A model generated the notes under the pieces. That model was given only the letters and a program-made list of their open reading frames with translations, was not told where the DNA came from and made no database searches. Shown one piece after another: positions 1 to 11,237 of a stretch of 64,000 nucleotides of DNA (positions within the stretch are counted from its first letter, which is position 1; every line of letters begins with the position of its first letter). The stretch is from Entoloma clypeatum. Taxonomy: Eukaryota > Basidiomycota > Agaricomycetes > Agaricales > Entolomataceae. Both the position numbers and the translations under genes were made by a program. The DNA lies in NCBI GenBank assembly GCA_963565915.1, contig OY751489.1, forward strand, positions 1,364,001 through 1,428,000, in the 5' to 3' direction.

Positions 1-819
1 TTTCTCTCTCCCTCATCTCTTTCATCATCTCAGAGAATGTATTGGCTGCTTGTGATTTATGATGGATTGGAAAAATATTGCTTCGTCTCTTCTGCCTCGG
101 TCATCTTCTAGAATGTTTCCGCTGCTTGTAATCTGTCTGGATTGTAATATCATTGTGATCTCATTGTGAATCGTTCATCTGCGTTTGGCTCGGACTCATG
201 TGAGAACAACCCTTCAATGTACCTTCAATGTCTCAAACACTTTTCCAACGCGTTAGAGATGCGGTTGTGACTTGAAATTCTCAGTGGTTCCAAAAATAAT
301 GTATTCATGAATCGAACAAAACCTCCAAATCCAGTACCAACCCCTTTCAAAGGCCAAAGACGAGTTTGCCAAGAATGGTGCACCTTCATCGCCGCTTGCA
401 TCGCTCAGGGTTGACGACGTTCGCTTATCAAACCCTCTCGAGTCGAGATACACTTAACCCCCAGGCTCTCACTAGTACCCTCGGCTGCGAGTTTCCTCCA
501 AGCTACATATGTTGTTGTGAGTCGTCATTTCTTTCCATTTTTTGCACTTTCACTTCCAGAGCCCCATCGTGTAACCCGCCCATGTTGACCCCGTCAAAAA
601 GGAGCGGGCTCCTGAAGCAACTGCATCAGGAAAACCCTAAATGGTGAATTTGGCATCAATGAGTATCAAATGCACCGAAATGATCACCATTGGACCCAGT
701 GGGACCACAAAGCGCCGCGTGGATAGAATGGTAATCCATTATTGATAGATTGTACTTCATTGAACACGATGACATGATTCACAATCATTTAAAGTATATA
801 GTTGTGCGAAATTGGTACA
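1..819. other. No recognised gene
   Basis: I recognise no protein family here. A short plus-strand open frame (366-647) holds an intron-like stretch, GTGAGT at 517 to TTCCAG ending at 559 (43 bp), so a small spliced gene is possible. Direct splicing at that acceptor makes a stop codon, and the translation has no motif I know. The region lies downstream of the 3' end of the Plavaka remnant and may include transposon flank. Confidence 0.3.
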
Positions 820-822
820 CTA

Positions 823-2210
823 ACAGTGCATGATTCTATATAAGTGCCGGTCGGTATATATGTTCACGTAGAATGTGTCGCACAAGTCAAGAACATTGCT
901 ACTGGTCCATTCATCGGGGGCACGCGATCCGAAGTGAGGGAAAAGGTGGATACTGCGTCGAATGTCGGAAACAGGGATAATACTACAGACGCGGCCGCCA
1001 TTGTCGTCCTTCAGGGCTCGAATTTTATGTAAATGGTGATGGGGCGATGGTTCCTCAAACGATGAGTACCATTCGACGTATGCTAGATGGGCGGGGATTG
1101 TATGGTTGGGATTGTTGAACATACGGCGTGCGCTCTCTGGTAGTGAAAAGATAACACGGACACGAGCAACATCGTAACCTGGGATGAAAAATATTGTTGG
1201 AACCCCCAACACAGTGGGAAATAGTAGTAGTAAACTCACCTTTCATACCAGTCATTTCACCTGTACCATCATTAATCCGCTTTCTCGCCATTTGATGTAT
1301 TGGGAGTGACGAAGAATCTTCTCCTTCCGTTCAAGCCATAAAGTCATTTGGGAAAACTCGTCTTTGCGGTTGGTGGCGATATAGGCATCCTTGGCGAGAT
1401 CAATGTGGAGTCGTTCGGTATACTGAGTGTTGACATTATCTGTCGTTCCATATAGCTTGATGGCGGAGACGTAATGGGAAGCCCAATGAAGCTTCGGGAG
1501 GTTAAAGGACTCACGAATACCCAAGTCCACAAAGATATTCTTGTGGGTGTGAAACCGCTCCAACGCATCGTCCAGTAGCACCAGAGTTTCGTCGGTGTGG
1601 ACAGGATATTGCGCGAGGTAGAGGAAATCCAAGAGAGCGCTGACACATTCAAGAAGTCGCGCATTTGGGAGCCGGTTTGGTAATTCGGAGCCAATGACAA
1701 GGCCCATGAGTATTCGACACATGTGATCATGTTCTTCGCCAGAGACGCGTGAGAGGGTTGAGATACCTTTCGTGAAAAGTCGGATATTATGGTTTGGTGG
1801 CATACGGCGACAACGAGCATCAATTTCAGCAGCCCCACATGCCTCAATGACCCAGCTGATGAGATGCTTCATAATGCCTTGATATAATTGATGCAGAACA
1901 TCGGGGGTAATCGAGCGATAGATGTGGACATAGGGTAAATCCTTCCAGAAGGGGTCGATAACGGGCTTAATGCCAGCAGCCTTGCAATTCTGGAGAAAAC
2001 CAGCGGGGTCGGTATCGAAAGAGTCGAGGGCTTCTAGTACATGGTCGAGCTGTCGGAGTGCTGGGGGATTATGAGGATCAAAGTCTCCAAGCTCATCGCG
2101 AGCAGCCGGGCATGTAGGGCACTCGCCCGTGAAAATGCAGGTGGTCAGGACGTGTTCTGGGTAATCGCTCACGACGCAGGCCAAGACCGGGTGATTTCGG
2201 TGGGCTCAGT
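823..2210 (-). pseudogene. Plavaka-type DNA transposase, broken
   Basis: This is the C-terminal half of a Plavaka transposase, a cut-and-paste DNA transposase family related to KDZ and common in basidiomycetes. The minus strand from about 2205 reads HRNHPVLACVVSDYPE, followed by two CxxC-like cysteines and the family block LHQLYQGIMKHLISW. The C-terminal block is also typical: YVEWYSSF, SIIPV, IRRSIHLFP, WTSSNVLD, DRH. A canonical 61-bp intron lies at 1179-1239 (GTGAGT to ATCCCAG) and joins MTGMKG to YDVARVRV in frame. The copy is dead. An in-frame TGA sits just before HRNHPVL, and the frame changes near 1280 (QYIKW to ARKRINDG), which suggests a deletion of the segment that normally links them. 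The N-terminal half is missing beyond about 2210. Family assignment is by motif memory, and I am fairly sure of it. Confidence 0.8.
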
Positions 2211-2289
2211 CTACCTTTGCTCCTCTCCATTGTTCATTGGTTCATCAACAGACCCCGATCCGTTCCGCCGCACCTGCGGCAGATTTGCA

Positions 2290-3000
2290 GAGTCGCAAAG
2301 TTGGTAAATCACCGTGACGGCCCACGACGTTTGGAACGTCGACATTGATTGTGCGCCTCTCAAGCAACTCATGGAATTCGTCGAAATAAAGCATCAGCCG
2401 AACGGGCTGGATTTGCTTTCCCTTGGCCGATCTATAGCTTGACCAAGCCCTGGAGTCGCAGGAGGAAGAATGCTCGGCAATAGTGACAATCCGTACTAGA
2501 ATGTTATGTTTGTATCGGTCCTAAAAGTATCGATGGAATGAAACTCACCTGCGTGCTCAGCGCCGAGTTGATTATGTTTTGGATCATTCTCATTTTGCCA
2601 GCAAATTCTGGAGGGCACACAGAGGGAGATAAGTTATGGCAACGACGTGTCTAGTTTATCATATCAAGATCCAGCCAATGATTCATAGGAGGGGCATATC
2701 GGAAGCGATTCCAACTCTTGACTGACCAGGGAAAACAATGCCTCCAAGAACTCGAGGTAACGAATGCGAATGGCCTCCGTAGACTTCTCTACTCCGCTGA
2801 GCAGAAAATCAAGGATTTGGGTATTCCAAGCCGGGAAGCCTTCAAATTCGTCAATCGAAAGTAACACGAGGGGGTAGGCGAACTGAACCTGACTGATCGG
2901 CGTCCGGCCGAAGATTGAACGGAAGGGTGAAGATGAATTTCGCAGCCTCGTCTACCATCCGGGATTGCCCCGTTCCCAAGGTTCACGGGGGACGTGTTCG
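2290..3000 (-). pseudogene. P-loop ATPase fragment of an expanded agaric family
   Basis: The minus strand shows a Walker A-like segment GTGQSRMVDEAAKFIF near 2975-2930, with Q where the P-loop normally has K. It is followed by a TLPFNLRPD block, then VEKSTEAIRIRYLEFLEALF (2790-2730). A Walker B-like LMLYFDEFHEL lies near 2400-2370. The order and spacing resemble the large family of uncharacterised P-loop proteins of Agaricomycetes whose N-terminal part reads GTGKSR(M/T)VDE. The frame changes at least twice, and no complete exon chain can be built. The fragment abuts the Plavaka remnant at about 2210-2290, so one probably truncated the other. The function is unknown. The loss of the Walker lysine argues against activity. 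Confidence 0.5.
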
Positions 3001-4023
3001 AATACCCTTGGCGGGAGCTTTCTGGTGGTCCGCGGGCTCATGGCATTCTTCTGTCCTGAAGTTTCGGCACTACTCGCATTTTTGCGTTCGATGCGGCGTG
3101 AGTGTTTTGAAATTTTCGTACAATTTCAAACTCGCCTTCATTCTGCAATTTCCCACAAGGGCGATGTCCCGCACCTTCTGCTCGTCGACAAGAGGCGAAG
3201 CCGATTCAGATCTTCAACGACGTGTCAAGCCGCTGACCGGTGATAGGGATGGGTTGAATATCTGCAACGGCTTCGCTTCTTGCTCGTCGAGGGCTCACAC
3301 GATACATAGTCTCCTTTGAGTGTCAACAGGGTTCTGATAAGACCATGGTAATTCTTACTATGTGATCACTATATATTACCTGACGCACCAGAACTGTAGC
3401 GGGCCGACCTCACTTACACTTCTCACCATTTCCAATTCGTTATCCCCGGTCCCTAGTCTGAGTCTCGATGGCCTCGCCCCTCGTTACATCCCCGACATCA
3501 CCTATCGCCCAACGGTTCCTTATCGCCTCCCGGCTTGCCACGACCGCCGTTTTGCATAGCCTATTAATTGGTAGACTGCAAAACGACACCCCCCCACTCT
3601 TTATGAATGATCCACTGGACTCTCCTAAAAGCTCATGTTTTATTCCCTAGAAATTCGAGCACTTGGGCGAAATCAGGCGAAATCAGGCCACATCGGGTTA
3701 CATCAGGCCACACCAGACTGACTTTTTGCTGAATTAAGGACGTCGTTCTGGCAGGGGTGCTCCAAATCATGCCAAATCAGCATTGCCCTCGAACGCATCA
3801 GGCCAGATCAGGTCAGGTAAGTTCAGGACGCCGCCCTGATCAGGGCCTCAGGATCTTTCCGACAAAAGAAGCGGCCTCTGAGGATTGGAAGCCTCTCATG
3901 AGTGAATCTGTGAGTAATACTACCTGGTTATCGAATATATTCCTGACCCTCAACCTTTCCCTCGCAGTTGATTCTTCTGAATTCGACTTGTTCGCCGTAC
4001 ATCGACCTGGCATCATCGTTAAA
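3001..4023. other. Non-genic stretch with degenerate short repeats
   Basis: No supported gene was found. Between about 3665 and 3830 the short word ATCAGGC(C/G)A recurs about eight times in degenerate direct copies. Open frames on both strands are short and have no recognisable motif. The last part is the upstream region of the small secreted protein gene. Confidence 0.4.
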
Positions 4024-4031
4024 TATAAAAA
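4024..4031 (+). promoter_or_regulatory. TATA box of the small secreted protein gene
   Basis: A perfect TATAAAAA lies 98 bp upstream of the ATG at 4122. This is the usual distance for a fungal TATA promoter with a short 5' UTR. No other gene starts nearby. Confidence 0.5.
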
Positions 4032-4121
4032 GGATGCAGGGGGTCATGTTCGTCATCTGCACAAGCAAAGCTTCCGAGTCAAGGTTCTGCACACCGCCTC
4101 CAAACACCAAACATCCTCTCT

Positions 4122-4295
4122 ATGCACTTCTCCCGTATCTTTCTCTTTTCCATCGCTGCATGCGTTGCCAGTACCTTTGCATTGTCACTTCCTGTGTTGG
4201 AAGCGGGTGCATTCACGTGTAATACCAACGGCTATACTCTTTGCCCCGGGTCCAAGGTAAAGTGTTGCAAGTCTCATGGTGCAGTGGGGCATTGA
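4122..4295 (+). CDS. Small secreted cysteine-rich protein (57 aa)
   Basis: A 57-residue frame starts MHFSRIFLFSIAACVASTFA, a clear signal peptide: basic residue at 5, hydrophobic core at 6-16, small residues before a likely cleavage after Ala20. The mature part of about 37 residues contains the cysteine pattern CNTNGYTLC...KCC, giving four cysteines. The ATG follows a TATA box by 98 bp. An alternative reading uses a 45-bp intron, GTAAAG at 4257 to TAG ending at 4301, which would replace the KVKCCKSHG tail by a short VTVPVA end and stop at 4322. Small secreted cysteine-rich proteins are abundant in Agaricomycetes, and some act as effectors in plant association. I do not recognise the specific family. 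This is the only good candidate host gene in the window, although it lies only about 0.3 kb from a transposon nest. Confidence 0.55.
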   Translation: MHFSRIFLFSIAACVASTFALSLPVLEAGAFTCNTNGYTLCPGSKVKCCKSHGAVGH

Positions 4296-4322
4296 TAGTA
4301 GGTCACTGTCCCGGTTGCCTGA

Positions 4323-4631
4323 CTCAACTGGACTTGGACTTACTTGAAAATGTAGAATTCGAGTACTCTCAACGGTACCAAAACAATGCCAATAGAGGAG
4401 GGCGTGTACTGGCGACAACCTCATGGTTGCGGACACTCTGATCAGCCACTGCAGAATATTGTTTAGAAGTCTTCCGTTACTTTCTCGGGACTGCTCTTTA
4501 GAATTACTTGTTCTATCTATTCTTGTTGTATGCAGTCGCTGCTTCATCCTTGCAAGTACTACTATGTATTCTCGTCACCTTATATTGGTTATCAGACTTT
4601 TCATTGGCCGCAAGAGACTTTGCAAGAGACG
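4323..4631. other. Spacer between secreted-protein gene and hAT nest
   Basis: No gene is recognised. The stretch is the left host flank of the hAT element. Its last bases and the first bases after 17573 carry the same 8-bp TSD, so this DNA was once contiguous with 17582 onward. Confidence 0.4.
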
Positions 4632-4639
4632 TTCTGTGA

Positions 4640-4658
4640 CAAAGGGGTGGCGGAACAG
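4640..4658 (+). repeat. Left terminal inverted repeat of the outer hAT element
   Basis: Nineteen bases with one mismatch (A versus G at the fourth base) to the inverted right end at 17555-17573. The similarity continues weakly inward as a poly-T/CCCCAGGGACCCC-like stretch on both sides. Confidence 0.85.
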
Positions 4659-4823
4659 AAAAAATATACTGGGGGTCGAACTTTTTTTTTTCAGGCCCCA
4701 GGGACCCCTCCCCTCCCCCACCCCCTCCTTCCTAATTTAGTATGTTGTACTCACACATATATATTTTTCCAAGAATAAATGACATGAAAAACAAAAAAAA
4801 AACCATAAGCGCGTGATGGGGAG

Positions 4824-5260
4824 TGTAAGGGCGACCTTATGATCCAAGACTCAAACTCAGATACTTGCAAGGGAGATCCGAAGTTTAGATTGAGCAGTCT
4901 GATAAGTAATACAACACACACCTTCCTTGCAAGGGAGATCCGAAGAGAAAGTTCTAAGGATTCCCCTGCAAGCTAGCGAGATAAATAGTAAAGTGAGATA
5001 TGAAATAAGAGATAAAACGAGACGCATGAATGATGAGCAATGATCGGGAGTAGCGATGAAGGATGAATGGAAACAAAATGAATGATAGTACCTGCAATCC
5101 GACGTGCGGAGTAGCGGATGGGGGCGGAGTCGTCAGATGCGGAGAGGCGGATAAGATGTCGGAGACAGCGGATACAATCGGAGGACGTCGGAGATGGTGG
5201 AATAGAAAGGAAAGGAAGAAAGGAAAGGAAAAATGAAAAGTGAAAGTGGTTGCCCTTACA
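4824..5260 (-). repeat. 3' LTR of Gypsy A
   Basis: 437-bp LTR, full length, with TG...CA ends. It matches the LTRs at 20637-21070 and 26593-27026 closely. It contains repeated GATCCGAAG words and TCCG/CGGA-rich runs. Confidence 0.9.
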
Positions 5261-5269
5261 TCACCCCCC

Positions 5270-6894
5270 CTTCAAGGCACGGCGTCTCGATGTGTCAGGC
5301 GAAACGAGTCGAATATTGTGGTGGCGATCTGCCACGGAGCTCCCGGATGACATCGGTAGAAGTTGCGGACTAGGGGCAGAGTGTGGACATTGTCTTCTGC
5401 TTCCCAGGAATTCTCTTCATAGCCATATCCCTTCCATTTCACCAAGAATTGAAGCTTGCCTCAATGCAGTCGGCTGTCCAAGAGGTTTTCAACATCGTAC
5501 TCCAATTCTTCTCCGACTACCGTCAGAGGGGGAGGAGAGCGGACTTGGCGTCGGAAAGAGTCGCCGGGAACTAGTGAAAGTTTGACAACATGGAATACTG
5601 GGTGAACACGGGACATGGAAGGGGGAAGGCGAAGTTCGTAGGCATGTGTTCCGACAGGTCAGACCACTGGGAAAGGGCCTACATATCGATGTGCAAGTTT
5701 TTTTGTGGGTCGGGTGGTTTTGAGGTCTGATGAGTCTAAAAAGACCTTGTCCCCTGAGCGGAATGTCATAGTGGTGCTCCAATGCTGGTTGTAGTATCAC
5801 ACCATGTCGTCTTTTGCCTTTGTCAGTGCTGCGTGAGCCTCCTCTAGAGCAGACTTCATCCGCTGGCTGAAATCTGCTACCGCCTCGATCTCCGTCCGCT
5901 TCTTGTGAGGTTCGAATCCCATGCGCAGATGGCGGCTGGTGTCAATGTAGAATGGAGTTTGACGTGTCGATGTGTGAACATGGTTGTTGTATGCAAATTC
6001 AGCCATCAGAAGCCATTTGTCCCAATCGTCTTGACGTTCATTGATGAATAGGCGAAGGTATTGTTCCAATCCTTGATTGACCCGCTCTGTCTGTCTGTCC
6101 GACTGCGGATGGTAGGCTGTCGAGGCAGCAACCTTAATGTTAAGCAGCCTGTATAGTTCGTGCATGAACTTGGCAACAAACTGTGGTCCTCGGTCGGAGA
6201 CAATGGCCTCCGGTAGTCCGTGGAGTTTCCAGACATTTTGAACATAGGAGCGTGCAGTCCCGAGTGCGGAGATGTCGGAGTGCGTCGGGATGAAGTGTCT
6301 CCGCTTCCCTACTGAGTCCACTACCACCATGATAGCATCGTAGCCGTGGGCTTCTGGTAGTTCAGTAATGAAGTCAACACTGGTTACTTGCCGCTCTGTG
6401 GGGACCGGTAGCGGATTGAGCTCTCCGGAGGGCAGAGTGCATCGGACCTTGGTGCGGAGGCATGGGTCGCATGTCTTGCAATATTGACCTATTAAACGAG
6501 ACATGTGTGGCCACCAGTAATTGCATGACACCAGTTCCAAGGTTTTCCACCATCCAGGATGTCCGGCCACCAGAGTGTCATGGTGTTGTGTGAGGATCCG
6601 ATGACACAGTTGGGGATTGTTAGGAACATAGATATGATCCCTGAAGTAGAGCAAACCTTCCGCTTGCCTCCACTCTGCACTGCGGATGGACCCTGCTCTG
6701 ACGGTTGGAAGGGATTTGACAACCTCCACCACACTATCCTCCAGTAACCCCTCTCGGATTCCCTGTCAGACCTGGCAGAGGACATTGTGTTCTTCCCCTT
6801 GAACAGTTATCCCACGCATTGCTCACACTGCAAACAATTCTGGTCGAAGAAGGATGATGTTTTCATTGTCCCGCGATCCGTCTCCATGGTCCGC
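5270..6894 (-). pseudogene. Gypsy A integrase and chromodomain
   Basis: Integrase inserts the cDNA, and the C-terminal chromodomain of chromoviruses directs it to modified histones. The HHCC zinc site is visible (ILTQHHDTLVAGHP...CKTCDPC, about 6600-6460). The catalytic core carries D in SVDFITELP, D in VSDRGPQF and E in DRQTERVNQ, with YHPQ before the last. The region 5270-5560 carries the degenerate chromodomain whose intact form is seen in Gypsy C (FLVKWKGYGYEENSW). Frameshifts separate core and tail. Confidence 0.85.
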
Positions 6895-9061
6895 TCATCG
6901 GGACAAAGTGTCGGACTTGCCCATTGACTTGCCAGGTCGATGGTGCATTTTGAAATCGAAACGAGCGAGGTATAAGGACCATCTAGCCTGTCGTTGATTT
7001 AGTTTTTGAGCTGTCATGAAATACTCAAGATTTTTGTGGTCCGTCCAAATCTCCACTGTCTTCTCCGCTCCTTCAAGGAAGTGCCTCCACTCCTCCAATG
7101 CACGGACCACCGCCAACATCTCCTTGTTGTAGATCTCGTAGTTGCGTTCGACCGGACTCAGGCTTTTGGAACAGAATGCGACAGGGTGTTACTTACCGTC
7201 CTCTGTTGGTTGGGACAGTACTGCTCCAGTTGCAAAGTCTGAGCTATCCGCTTCTATCCGCCACTCCTTTCCATGATCAGCTAAGACCAGGATCAGAGCG
7301 GATGTAATTCTCCGCTTCAACTCTGCAAATGCGGACACTTCTTCCTGCCTCCAAGACCAGAGGTGCCCTTTCTTTGTGAGCTCAAAAAGAGGGCACGTGA
7401 TGTCTGAAAACCCTTCAATAAAACGGTGATAGAAGTTAGTGAATCCCAGAAAGGACTGTACTTCTCAGACATTTGTTGGAGCAGGCCACTCCGCGACCCC
7501 CGCTATCTTCACCGGATCCATCTCTATGTGTCCTTGTTCAATAATAAGGCCTAGGTATTCAATGCGCGTTTGTTCAAACTTGCATTTCTCTGGTTGTAGA
7601 TGGAGTTTGTGTTCGCGAAGTCATTCCAGTACAATCTGTGTGACCCTCTGATGCTCCGCAAGGGTCTCCGTGAAGATGAGTATATCGTCAAGGTAAACAC
7701 AGACTACACCTTCAGTGATAAGATCTCGTTCATCATAGTCTGGAATGTGGATGGACTATTAGTGAGGCCGAAGAACATCACCAATGGTTCATAGAGTCCG
7801 TGATTGGTCTGAAAAGCGGCCTTCCACTCGTCTCCGGGTTTTATCCGCACATTGTTGTAGCCCCAGTGGATGTCGAGCTTGGTGAAGTATTGAGTGCATT
7901 GAAGTTTATTGATCAGTTCGGATATGAGCGGAAGCGGATACTTGTTTTTGATAGTTTTGGAATTGAGTGACCGGTAGTCTTGTACAAGATGAAGGGAGCC
8001 ATCCTTCTTCTTGATGTAGAATACCGGAGATGCCATTGGAGACTTGGAAGGGCAGATCCGACCAGTTGCAAGGTTTTCCTCCAAAAATGCGTTGAGTTCC
8101 TTTTGTCCGTTTGGAGCAAGCAGATATACCTTACAACCCGCCGGAGAGGCATCCGGAACAGGTTCAATGGCATGGTCCCAAGTCCGCTCTTCCGGTAAGG
8201 TGTCGAAAGAGGACTTTGAGAATACATCTTCAAAGTCAAACAAGTGGTCCAGTACAGAGTCGCAGAAAGATTTAGGTTTTTGGTTACTGAGGAAGGCCTC
8301 CGATAGACGTTGCGAGATATTGGATGAAGCGCAGATGAACTCCGCCTCCGTGGGTACTGTTCTGACAAAAAGGCGATCTCCCTCCTCAAACTCATCCTCT
8401 TCCTCATCATCTTCTGCTAACTCCTCCGCTTCCTCTCCTTCTGTGACATCCTCCACCCATGGGCCACATGGAGCCTCCTCCTCTAGACCGGACGTCGGAG
8501 TGGAACCCATCCGACAGGCTCGGATATGGACTTGTTCAAACTTCCGCTCCTTCCGCTCTTGGGCTGCCTCCTGGTGGCATGTCTGGCATCATGCAGGACA
8601 CCGGCTCATCTTCACTTCCCCTGACGTCCAATCTACCTCGGGGTTGTGTTCTTTGAGCCAAGTGAAGCCTAACACGATTTCTTGTTTTCCCAAACTTGTG
8701 ACTGCAAGCTGGGTCCGTTCCGAGTGATCCCGATAGCGGAGCACTACATCCAACACCTCCGTTATTGCTCCAGCCTCGTTTGGAGTTCCGTCGATGTTGT
8801 ATACCGGAATTGCGCATTGTAGTTTTCGAGTAGAGAGTCAATGTTTCTCGACCAGAGTGCGTTCAATAAACGAGAGGCGAGGACATATTGTTTTGGAAGC
8901 CGACGCTCCCATTTAGAGAGGCGAAGGCGGATGGGATTTGCGGAGTTGGGTGTGACTATGGGATCGTTTGCAGGCTTAGAGATGGAGGGTATAGGATCAT
9001 ATTGTTCCATAAATAAGGCAGCATAACGATTTTTAGCAGACAACGAGGGCGCACTGTTCAC
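6895..9061 (-). pseudogene. Gypsy A protease, reverse transcriptase and RNase H
   Basis: After Gag the minus strand holds a degenerate protease region ending with the family block WLKEHNPEVDWTSGEV (about 8690-8640). Reverse transcriptase follows with [40 protein letters not shown] and [10 protein letters not shown]. The catalytic motif YLDDIL lies near 7690-7672, but it is out of frame with the preceding RT because a short deletion removed bases after MMNEI (about 7730). RNase H follows with IEADSSDFATGAVLSQ and WTDHKNLEYF (to about 6900). Several stops interrupt the frame. The RT deletion is shared with Gypsy C, so it predates their separation. Confidence 0.85.
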
Positions 9062-10054
9062 TCGCTGTGGGGAGGAAAATCCTCCTGTCCTTCCTCCGAC
9101 TCCGCAGACTCCGTGGGCAGAACGGAGTTGCCTTCCGCTGCATCCTTGACCATGAGTTGTTCCATAACAAACTCATCCTGCTCCTCCATTGTCATGAAGC
9201 GAACATCGAAGCAAAGGGGGCATTCACGACTAAAGTGACCTGTTTTGTTACATCTGAGGCATGCATTGGCATTCTTGCCTTTGATGCGTGAAGTATCAAT
9301 GTCCATTGCATTGGGGTCCCTTGTCAGCAGAGCGGATGCGGATGCGAGCAGAGCTGTATGTGGAGTGAATGGAATGTAGGGGCGAGGGAATACTGAGGTG
9401 CCAGGTACTCTTGGTCCGACAACATTGCAGAAGGCGGAGGTGCGGGTCGGAGCAGTGGCTTTGAAGGCTTTGTTGGCAATCCTATTGTTGTCATTGACTC
9501 GTGCTGCAGAGTACCACTCATCGGGGTTGTCATCCGCAGGCCGTCTGTGGGTCAGGGTGGCAATCTCATTCTGAATGTCGGAACAGAGACCATGGCGGAA
9601 TTTGAGTACAATGTTGGTATCCTCCTGATAGCCCGCTTTGTCAATATAGTCTTTGAACTCGTCAATATAGGTCTCAACATCCCGTTGACCTTGATAATAG
9701 GATTCTCCTTCGAGGATCAGTCTCGCGTCCTGTTCCTCATTCTTCGGAGTGAACTCCGCTGTAAAGACTGCACAGAAGTCCACCCAAGTCCGATAAGGCG
9801 GAGCACCGGTCCTCCGCTCCTGTCGGATAATGCGATCTGCAAAGCGTGCTGTGCATCCACTCTTCATGAAAGATAAGGCCCAATAAATTTTAGTGTGGTC
9901 GTCTGCGAACTGTTCCAGAGCCAGCCCCATAAACAATTCACAGGAGTTTAGAAAGGTCCAGCCATTTGCGCGCGATCCATCGAAGTCCGACAGATTGGCA
10001 GGTTTTGCTCAACGCACGCCTGGATTGGCCGGAGCGAGCGGAGTGGGTATAATA
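9058..10054 (-). pseudogene. Gypsy A Gag, N-terminally truncated
   Basis: Gag is the structural protein that forms the retrotransposon particle and binds its RNA. The minus-strand frame contains the retrotransposon Gag blocks FDGSRANGW and FADDHTKIYWALSFMKSG, the WVDFCAVFTAEFTP block, and a CCHC zinc knuckle CLRCNKTGHFSREC near 9210-9260. The C-terminus is acidic. The start is lost: upstream of about 10054 the sequence changes to the Copia solo LTR. A piece of the same gag is found again at about 18664-18765, fused to an LTR. Confidence 0.85.
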
Positions 10055-10364
10055 TGTTGAAGTTCCACCTGGGCGCTAGCCACAGGTGTACTGAGCAACA
10101 TAGCTACAGTGGAAGTACTCTACGATACCGCTATGGTCACTTACATGGTTTGGAGGGGGTAAGGCTAGTGAGAGCGGTTGAGGCTGGTGAGAGCGATGGA
10201 GCTGGTTAAGAGTCAAGAGACAACTTTTTGATATTGACAGTTTCCTGGTCTTATATACCGTACTACTGTTTGTACCAACCAAACAAGTATGTAATGAAGA
10301 TATGTAAAGGTCACATGATGTAATCTAATCTAATCTAATCTACGTGATGGGAAAAGTTTCAACA
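10055..10364 (-). mobile_element. Solo LTR of the Copia F/G/H family
   Basis: 310 bp from TGTTGAAGTTCC to GTTTCAACA, nearly identical to the LTRs of Copia G. No internal Copia sequence remains, so it arose by LTR-LTR recombination or by truncation. The flanks (TAATA left, ATCCG right) do not form a TSD. This agrees with a deletion having joined Gypsy A gag to the middle of its own LTR across this element. Confidence 0.9.
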
Positions 10365-10745
10365 ATCCGAAGTTTAGATTGAGCAGTCTGATAAGTAATA
10401 CAACACACACCTTGCAAGGGAGATCCGAAGAGAAAGTTCTAAGGATTCTTCTGCAAGCTAGTGAGATAAATAGTAAAGTGAGATATGAAATAAGAGATAA
10501 AACGAGACGCATGAATGATGAGCAATGATCGGGAGTAGTGATGAAGGATGAATGGAAACAAGATGAATAATAGTACCTGCGATCCGACGTGCGGAGTAGC
10601 GGATGGGGGCGGAGTCGTCAGATGCGGAGAGGCGGATAAGATGTTGGAGACAGCGGATACAATCGGAGGATGTCGGAGATGGTGGAATAGAAAGGAAAGG
10701 AAGAAAGGAAAGGAAAAGTGACAAGTGAAAGTGGTTGCCCTTACA
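10365..10745 (-). repeat. 5' LTR of Gypsy A, truncated
   Basis: 381 bp corresponding to the LTR minus about 50 bp at its plus-strand left end (the TGTAAGGGCGACCTTA part). The missing piece abuts a Copia solo LTR that has no TSD, so the deletion and the insertion are linked events or the Copia insertion was later trimmed. Confidence 0.85.
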
Positions 10746-10857
10746 GGGAGCAGAAATGTATCGCCTGGCCACCTCTCATTCCACACCGTCCCAGTCCCCA
10801 CCCACACCCAGCCCCATCATGCCCATTCACTGTCCTCCACTCCTCACAGACGGCGCA

Positions 10858-11176
10858 TGTTGGAATGACAAGCTGCTGCGAGCCTTCCATATCCAGACAC
10901 AGTGCGCAGCTGCCTTGAGTTTTTACACCACCATCATTTTTCCTCCTTGTGCTATTTTGCCATATCATGTATTCCATTCTACATACCTTTTTTAGCTGTA
11001 CCTTTATTGTACCACATGTTTTGAGACTCTCCTCTAGTTTCCCTTTGTTTTTCATTAAGGTAAATTTGCAAAACCTTATTTACTTATTACAGCATAGTTT
11101 TTGTCGCCTCCCCTCAGTCGTTTTACCCCGCTCTCACGTGCAAACACTGAGCATATTATATTCTAGAATTCTTATA
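10858..11176 (+). repeat. 5' LTR of Copia B (319 bp)
   Basis: Starts TGTTGG and ends TTATA. It is shorter than its partner by about 116 bp because it lacks the duplicated block of the 3' LTR. Confidence 0.88.
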
Positions 11177-11237
11177 GGTTATTGGGCCCCACGTACCTCT
11201 GCATCGACCCCGCTGCATTCTCTCTCATTGTTCACCA

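Larger units (their letters stand above)
4824..10745 (-). mobile_element. Gypsy A, chromovirus LTR retrotransposon (family G1)
   Basis: This LTR retrotransposon lies on the minus strand between perfect 5-bp TSDs GGGAG (4819-4823 and 10746-10750). The LTRs start TGTAAGGGC and end GCCCTTACA. A polypurine tract (AAGGGGGGGTGA on the minus strand, 5261-5272) precedes the 3' LTR. The order gag, protease, RT, RNase H, integrase, chromodomain identifies a Ty3/Gypsy chromovirus. The 5' LTR lacks its outer 5' part, the primer-binding site and the very start of gag. A Copia solo LTR occupies that gap (10055-10364). Stops and frameshifts throughout show it is dead. Confidence 0.92.

Noticed and set aside
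366..647. Small plus-strand gene with one intron
   Set aside because: The intron-like GTGAGT/TTCCAG pair is plausible, but splicing gives a stop at the junction and no homologous motif is visible.
4640..4800. Poly-A tail of a LINE at 4787-4801
   Set aside because: AATAAA followed by an A run lies inside the hAT core, and no reverse transcriptase or tail-flanking duplication was seen.
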